Position numbers and translations under genes: made by a program
Source: Solen grandis
Lineage: Eukaryota > Mollusca > Bivalvia > Adapedonta > Solenidae
Assembly: GCA_021229015.1 (NCBI GenBank)
Contig: CM037778.1
Location: 11,938,956 to 12,002,955 of the forward strand
Reading direction: 5' to 3'
Length of the DNA: 64,000 bases
The notes under the pieces: model-generated
The model's database searches: none
Seen by the model: only the letters and a program-made list of their open reading frames with translations
Told to the model about the DNA's origin: nothing
Shown: positions 57,235 to 64,000 of the stretch, in pieces
How positions within the stretch are numbered: the stretch's first letter is position 1
Layout of the letters: each line of letters begins with the position of its first letter

Positions 57235-60110
57235 TATATTTAACTTTGGCCTAAATAAAACATGGTATAGAATAATTAGTAAATAACCTTGAAGCGAGCG
57301 CAAAATTTCTTTTACATCTTAGTACATGAAAAGAAATGCAATTTCTTTACATCAAAGAATGCATCACTAAAGATGTATAAACGTTTGTGAGGCTCGTTCA
57401 AGCCTCGCTAGCTCACTTCGATATACACAATCCAAGATATTTATACAAATGTAGCATCTGTATTTATATTTATCGAGCTTGGATTGAAACTTTTCTCCGC
57501 AAAACGATACAAATGAATAAATATTTGAACAAAATTTCTGCCAGACTAGCAGTTAAAATACGTTGCTGACAGTCATTTCGATCCTCTTGCTAAACATGTA
57601 GCCATGCGATGGATCCAAATCTCCAAACAAACAAGGTATGATGGGAAAATAATGGCGCTCTGGTCTCTTCAACAGCTCCCGAGAAAACACACAGAAACAG
57701 ACCTCAGTCACGTGGTCGTGTTTGCGCGCGTAAAGCGTTTGTTATGAGTCTTACATGTGTATATTTGATGTGATGATATTGTAATGCATGCGCATGCGTC
57801 TTGTTCGTATATAGATAATTTTGTTTTCATATTTGCCTATAGTGTTTTGTTGTTTTTTTCGGTGTTTTCGCTTATATTGTTGATTTATATGCACTAAAAT
57901 GAATTTTAACATTAGACAATGGCAAGATAGCACTGACTTGGAGTGGTTTTAGATACATGAACGAAGAAAAAAAACGCCAACATATGTGTAACACCAAGCC
58001 AATTACAAAACAAAATGCTAAAAATAAAGTCACAAATATAATGAAAATATGATGCCAAAAAAGTAGAATGGACGCGGGACCAAATCAGTTCTCTCAACAA
58101 CTGATTTACACGTGCATTCTCCGGCTAAATAAAATAGGAGCTGGTGGCAATGTTATCACAGAACAGTCGTAAATGGCGCGGAAATTCTAACCCTGATAGG
58201 GGTACGGACGCGAAATCTTCCATATCTGTCGTAAATTTGATTGAAAAATCGGATTTCTGCAATTTTCGAGTTTTATTTATTTTCATAGCTGCTGATGAGG
58301 TTGGATTGATACTCTATAATTTTCATTTCATTGTAATTAAATACCAATTCCATGTTCGGCCCATTATTAATGGCTTATACGATGCAATAGGGTTGAACGT
58401 ATTTATTACCGGTCCATAATACTTCAATAGGGGAGTGCATGCGGGTTGACTTGTTTTATGACATGGACGGTTTCGCCCCGGGTACGTACTCTGTAACTAA
58501 ATTATTCGTCCCTGTTACATTTCGTATTTAATTTGTCCTACAGGCGAATTGCTCCGATCGTTGCTTTTATTTTTCGTTTTATCACTGATTCTACTATTAA
58601 ACATAATTTGTTGTTTCTGAAAACGTCAATAAATGAAGGTATTTGTCATGTTCACAAACTTTCGTTGATAGCTGATTTCGAACAGATTGTGTCGTGGTTT
58701 TATAAATCGGTATGAGTAAAAAAAAATCAAAAAACAAAAACACTAAATGCACAAAAAAAAGAGAATTTGCCAAAATTACTTACTTGCTCGTTTTGCTTTA
58801 TCTTGTTTGTTTAGTGATGTAAATAATAGTAATGATAATAATAATAATAATAGGTATATATGGCCATTTAAAACATTTATGACCAAATAATTATGTAATT
58901 AGAATCGAAATATCTATGTCTAATAACAAAAAGGTGCAGGTGAATAAATATTCAGCTATGATGACACTGATGCAGAGTCAGCGGTCAAGGGTCGAATGTT
59001 TACCCGTGGTTTTGCCCCACCCACATCAGAACACGACTGTATAATTATTAACTTGTCACGTTTCATAATATTTACCCTCTTGGTGTGACACCTATTCAAT
59101 TAAGGCACCTATTCAGCGGCGGTATTGTCGCGAAGAAAAGATGCTGAGGGGATACCCGAGCCGAGGATGACAAAATTATGCCGGATTCCTTGTGGGTCTT
59201 TCGTTTTGATGGGCCTTCGTGTGTCAGGGTTATGGTAATTTGCTAATTTGTTCCCAAACACGGGTGTTGGGTGACAGGTATATTATATTTGATAGCCATC
59301 CGATTTATTTATAGAATTTCACTGACGTCATTTCCGTTATTTTCTGTATATGCATAATCTACACAACAGTATATTTACGAGTTAGATCAAACAACAATCC
59401 TCTTTGTTTCTGACAAAATAAACCAAATTGGCTGGATCCTAGCAGTACCTTTAATTATTTCAAGGGATTAAAGAAAATTTGCTTTATAGCTTTTTTCTTA
59501 TATTCCGAAATGAATGAGTTAATATCTAATCAAACAGAATACTTATCACTATCAATATCAAAGGTATATTTACTTATTCTATTCTCAATGAAAAAGGAAG
59601 ACAATGTTTGTTTTATGCTGTTAAGAAACGCATTTATTTATCTTGTATAACTATAGCATGTCCAAAGTTATGTACAGTGAGTTGTAAAAAAAATCAAGAG
59701 TATTTTACACGTTGATTTTCAGGATTTGTGTGCAGGTGTTCCCGTTCGTCGAAAATCTGTACAGCTTTCCCTTTGTATATACGCTTGTATGTTACTTATT
59801 TTTTACTCAGGAAGTATTCTATAGCCCATCCATGTAATACGTAGCATAATTTTATAAACGTTATCAAATATTGGTAGTATGATTTATTGTTTATTAATAC
59901 ATATGGTATTGTAATGCATGGCTTCACTATAATAAATGTATTATATAAATATACAATTTTACTCTAGGTGTCAATTTTTAGGTAAAAAAAAGGACTGCTA
60001 TATGTTATACAGCAAAAGGTGTTCATATTGGTAAAGCAGGGTCTCTGGTTTAAGTAAGTTTCGAGTAAAAACATATGTTAATGTTATTCGTTGTAACTTT
60101 AACTCAAAGA
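57235..60110. other. intergenic, nothing firm
   Basis: AT-rich with GC-richer patches at 57580-57735 (contains CACGTG and CGCGCG) and 58975-59270. No exon could be supported in either. An (ATA)n tract lies near 58829-58850. Confidence 0.3.
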
Positions 60111-60115
60111 CAGAC

Positions 60116-60139
60116 AAGAGAGAGAGAGAGAGAGAGAGG
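60116..60139 (+). repeat. (GA)n microsatellite
   Basis: About 12 GA units. Confidence 0.85.
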
Positions 60140-60144
60140 ATTGA

Positions 60145-61610
60145 ATTCAAATCCCGACAATCTTGCACACCCACAATGGGAAATGCTTGATTCAATTATT
60201 CATACTTTTCCCAGTATCTGGTGTCTTTGTAAAGCGAAATCTGGAAGATAACATCAAGTGAAGATAGCCATCTCTAACTCGAATCTTTTATTTCTTTCCC
60301 ATTTGTTTCTTTACCGCGACCAGCACGGTGTTTGTTTGTTCCCCTAACCCTGGCGGTTAAAACACAAAACCCATAATTTCTCCATCCGTTTTGGATTACC
60401 GTTGAAACGTTTCAAGTCCGTCAACCATATCAGTTCTTCCGCTAGATCTCCCCGGACTGTCGCAACACATTTATGCATCATCCTAAACGGTGTGACACTC
60501 AGAATCGCACGTCTGTAATTTGACGTTCAACTGGGGGCGAATTTGTATAAAAGTGTTTGACAACGCAGTGGAACTGTGTGGCAATTTCACGGCCGGCAAC
60601 CAGCTGTATGACGGACCATCATGAGAGACGACAAGGTGTCAGGCTGGCCCCCGGCCGTGTGAACCAGGTGATGATAGTGTCTCATCAAATACCATGCACC
60701 GCTGAACGTTTTCAATATCCCCTACTTAGATAAATAACAACACTCGCAAATATTTAGAAGGTAAACCGATGCGCCCGCCCATTATTTTGAATAGGTTATT
60801 GATATCAATTTGTGTTAGAATTAAGCTTAATTTGAAAGCTTGTCAAAGGGGTTCCTTTTGTGATAACCGGCTCTAATGATTGGGGTCGACTTACTCCCCA
60901 GGTAAAAATACACTGTCTTTAGAGAAGCAGTATCATGCTAAGTCGTCTTTGTAGTTTTCATTCAGTTTTATACATATAAAAAGTTGGAGGTTATTGAGTT
61001 GGGAGTCAGGCTCTTTATAAAAAAAAAAGAGTTTTTTTTTCTCTTATATTATTATTATGTACGTATATTATTTTGAAGGGTGCATGGGATCTTGACATAT
61101 ATACTTGAGAACTTTAAAAACGCATCAGTATTTCACGTCATTTCTTTTCGCAGGTTGACCCCTCGTTTTTTCTCTAGAGGTAAAATAAAAGGACATAAAG
61201 CATGCATCAATCTTGGTAATTTCCTTTTTTTAAATATAAAAATCATCAAAAAAAAAAAAAAAAAAATTCGACATTTTTCAAAGGTGAAGCGTTCTTAAAG
61301 TCCTTTTATACAGAGACAGACTTAAAATGACATTAAATATTAAATTGTGTCTTTCCGTGAATTAATACAATAGAAATACATGTAATATATACATGCAATA
61401 CTTTGTATATACGGACATTATACGTGTATATAAATAGTCCATGCTTGTAAAAGCTTTGGTGTAAATGTGTAAATACATATATTTCATAATGTATTTTTTG
61501 TAAGATTGCTTTTCACATTAAACATAAAAACGGAAAACGGAATCCCTAATTGATATTTTCATATAGATATGGATCTTTAATATAGTTAAAACGTTCATAA
61601 GTATGTTTGT
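60145..61610. other. intergenic, GC-richer island at 60320-60670
   Basis: The island is clearly richer in G+C than its surroundings but has no long open frame or clear splice pair; it may be a regulatory or untranslated region. A-runs lie at 61020-61030 and 61250-61265. Confidence 0.35.
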
Positions 61611-61612
61611 TG

Positions 61613-61965
61613 TTAATGGTTTTGACGTCCCACCGACAGTGTTTTTTTTTTTAGTAATGTGGAGATTACGAGAGACAGATATAGTGCTGCCACACTAAAG
61701 TATTGGGAGCGGAAGGTCGAGGGTTCGATCCCCGGCCGCGACGTACAAAAGTCGTAAAAAATGGTACTGTTATAGCTCCCTTGCTTTGCGCTATGCATAT
61801 ATGGGTAGTTGCAGGACTGGTTGGCCCGGTGTCAGGATAATGTGACTGGGTGTGGTGTCATGCCACCTGTCTACGGCGTGATACTGCAGTGTGGCAGTTC
61901 TATATCTGTCTCAAGTAGACATCGTCTCCAAATGATTGAAATACTGTCGGTGGGACGTTAAACAC
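61613..61965. repeat. SINE-B inverted pair
   Basis: 61613-61680 is a minus-strand SINE-B tail (GACGTCCCACCGACAGTG start, 'acagatatagtgctgccacac'). 61686-61965 is a plus-strand copy from the B box (AGGGTTCGATCCCCGGCCG) to 'gaaatactgtcggtgggacgttaaaca'. The head of the plus copy (A box) is missing. Confidence 0.75.
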
Positions 61966-61969
61966 TATA

Positions 61970-62335
61970 GTATTAATATTCTTTCCTTTTAAATTTCTGC
62001 AATAGATTGTCTCATGTTTAGCGGACTAGATCCTAAATGAAAGTGTATGTGGAGCTGGGAAATTTATAAACCGGTAAACCTGTATAATAAGAATCAAATG
62101 TTACACGTATTATAGCAGAAAGTATTTTGTTTAGTTAATTCATCCATCAATAAATTATATTCGTGGTCCTTCAAATGCTTAAAACTGAGATTTCGATGCA
62201 GATGATTTGAGTAAAAGTATTTTTTTTTCTCAAAGTGTCTTTAAAGACTTGCATTTACTATAATTTTCCAACAAATCACTTGATGATGCATGATCACAAT
62301 TTAATGATAATGGGTGACCTTGACCTTTTAACCCT
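61970..62335. other. intergenic, nothing recognised
   Basis: AT-rich, no coding evidence. Confidence 0.4.
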
Positions 62336-62337
62336 TT

Positions 62338-62569
62338 CCCTCATAGAGGAAATCATGAAGAGACCTATGCGAACAGCATAAAACCAGATCAGCCTGCGAG
62401 TAACTCGCAGGCTGATCAGGTTTTATGCTGTTCGCTGCTCCTCAGTGGTCTGGAAATGAGGATTTTGTAACTAAAGTAGGTAAGATTTAACTGTGGTTTT
62501 CTGCAGATCAGGCTTTATGTGGTACCTATTGAGTGCGTCAAAATGAGTCTATATGAGGGAAAGGGTTAA
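62338..62569. mobile_element. piggyBac-type MITE, copy 2
   Basis: Same ends (TTAACCCTTTCCCTCATA / TATGAGGGAAAGGGTTAA) and internal hairpin as 40964-41205, same orientation. Confidence 0.8.
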
Positions 62570-62574
62570 AACAA

Positions 62575-63240
62575 ATATAATGTCAACTGGTTGAACGACT
62601 CTCAGAAAAAAATGGTTTCGGTTAGAACATTTGGCAGTTAACCATAAAAAACTTTTCTACTATTTCTAATGGTCGGATAATAAATTGTATCATAAATAAT
62701 TCGAGAGGGAGTGTTGAATTGTGACACTTCATGTACTTATAATTTTAAAGATATGTATGTCTTTGAAAAAAATTTAGACATTGTTCCATTGACTGTTGTA
62801 TGTTTATTTATACATTGTTGTTATGTTGTCGTCAGCCAGAATGCGTCTTTTAACAAATCTAGAACACAAAATTTGCTAATCTTTCCGATGAATATACACT
62901 GGTTTCGAAGCAAAATGAGTGTTTAACGAGTGTTGAAAAAACATGCTCTTTTATGTGGCCACGAATGGAATAATAACGATATTTGAAAGAACAAATGTTA
63001 ACTATATGCGTGGTATTAAGTTCAAAAGAAGGTTTTTGTAATACATGTATGCTGATTTTATACGGGCGCCTGAACAAAATTATCTCCTAATCGAGATGGC
63101 AGAATGAAACATTTCCTATCGTGTAACTCCGCAAACCACCGGAAACTTCCGAATAAGTTTCGCAGACAATCGCTGATGACGTCAGATTGAGGCAGCTCCT
63201 GAAATGATTGCTGATTTTAGGGAGTTTATTTAGGCTTTGG
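62575..63240. other. intergenic, nothing recognised
   Basis: Opposed 71-72 codon frames at 62711-63077 lack coding character. Confidence 0.35.
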
Positions 63241-63243
63241 CTT

Positions 63244-63403
63244 TAAGGTAAAGTCTCTGAAATGGTTCCACTACATTTCGGACCTCGTTACTTTTCACGG
63301 AGATAACCAAGGTTTTCTAATATTTCATTAGGGTACCCTGGTTATCTTGGAAGAGGTTAAGTGGTCCAAGACGTAGCGGAACCATTACAGGGACTATACC
63401 TTA
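63244..63403. mobile_element. palindromic MITE (AAGGTAAAGT family), copy 2
   Basis: TTAAGGTAAAGTCTCTGAAATG at the left; GGAACCATTACAGGGACTATACCTTAA at the right is its near inverse. The flank is TTAA-like. Full-length counterpart of 17178-17325. Confidence 0.75.
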
Positions 63404-63404
63404 A

Positions 63405-64000
63405 CATGTTTGTGACAAAGTGTGTCTAGACGAGGTACAGGGTTGTCTTTATTGATATAAATTGTCAAATAAAATACATCTATGTATATTTACATATATA
63501 AAAGTATAGGAAAATATTACATTTCCATTGTTTGTATATTTTCGAAATTAAGATAGATTAATATTCTTTCAAACTCTTCGATAATTGCCCTATTTCTTAT
63601 GAATTATTTTTGGTAACTCCATTCTCCAATTCAAAAAAATCTGTGTCTTTTGATTTTGCCAATATTCTTTGATTATTGTAGTTATTTCGTATGTGTTGTT
63701 CTGTATTGCAGGTTTGTTATTATTGTTTGTTGCCTGATTCTCTTCAGTTGCAATGACTTTTTGAAAAAAAAGAAACTTTAATTAACGCGTTTAAAGGTTA
63801 TTTGGTCTTTTTTTTTCTTGACTTAAGCAATGGACTAAAACTATTTAAGTTTCTTTACGAACAATATTAGCCATGAATATAACCATACTAATAATGCTAT
63901 CGAATTCTGCATGAGAAAAAAACGAGCATATCGATTTGTTTGCCTATGCACTATCGATACTTCTTGCATTTTACGCCCTAATACGAACATTGCCGAATAT
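63405..64000. other. intergenic, nothing recognised
   Basis: AT-rich to the window end. Confidence 0.4.

Noticed and set aside
59714..59840. Possible + strand exon after 'ttgtgtgcag' reading VFPFVENLYSFPFVYTL
   Set aside because: Single acceptor with no donor or neighbouring exon; hydrophobic frame in AT-rich DNA is likely chance.
1..64000. CRISPR array or bacterial operons
   Set aside because: Introns, SINEs and eukaryotic tRNA genes show nuclear eukaryotic DNA; the tandem arrays present have no spacer structure.

Overview
The window looks like nuclear DNA of a bivalve mollusc, probably a clam or relative. This is inferred from AT-rich sequence with long introns, canonical GT-AG splice sites, eukaryotic tRNA genes, several tRNA-derived SINE families, and interspersed repeats of the kind that crowd bivalve genomes (for example the S-shaped 'AGCTCACCTGAG...CTCAGGTGAGC' element). 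The species is not identified. One 100-base run of N (48768-48867) marks an assembly gap. Most of the window is intergenic and repeat-derived; real coding sequence is sparse and split into short exons.

1-8.75 kb holds the 3' part of one gene on the + strand. I reconstruct eight coding exons (1182-1389, 2192-2397, 3651-3833, 4086-4157, 6530-6574, 6708-6782, 7086-7214, 7426-7949) that join in frame into about 479 residues, plus a likely 3'UTR exon. The product is a Ser/Gly-rich modular protein. Serine/glycine linkers alternate with a repeated two-part aromatic/Asn motif ('FDPNxVNQ...LDPSxxxLG' then 'GFNPDQFNxMxFNFFNP'), and Arg-rich stretches lie at module borders. Almost all introns are phase 1, so cassette skipping keeps the frame. 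I recognise no named family; a secreted structural or scaffold role is inference only. The introns carry a 1-kb repeat, a tRNA-headed repeat and a dead Tc1-like transposon.

13.2-17.0 kb holds a second + strand gene of four exons. It encodes a 205-residue protein with eight cysteines that I do not recognise. Two perfect TGACGTCA palindromes (CRE/ATF-type) lie just upstream of its start.

20.7-22.3 kb is a mobile-element-like unit with 149-bp terminal inverted repeats ending in TTAA. It encloses a minus-strand ORF with the Cys/His signature of the P2X7 C-terminal (P2RX7_C) zinc-binding domain. 27.8-31.9 kb is a giant foldback element. Its roughly 1-kb arms carry tandem arrays, and the right arm is interrupted by a 1.5-kb hAT-like insertion. 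42.0-45.0 kb is a repeat element with a 455-bp internal tandem unit studded with TGACGTCA motifs. 52.1-53.0 kb carries two intact tRNA-Gly(GCC) genes. 55.1-57.3 kb contains weak minus-strand exon candidates, one frameshifted. The rest is SINEs, MITEs, microsatellites and AT-rich sequence in which I see no gene.
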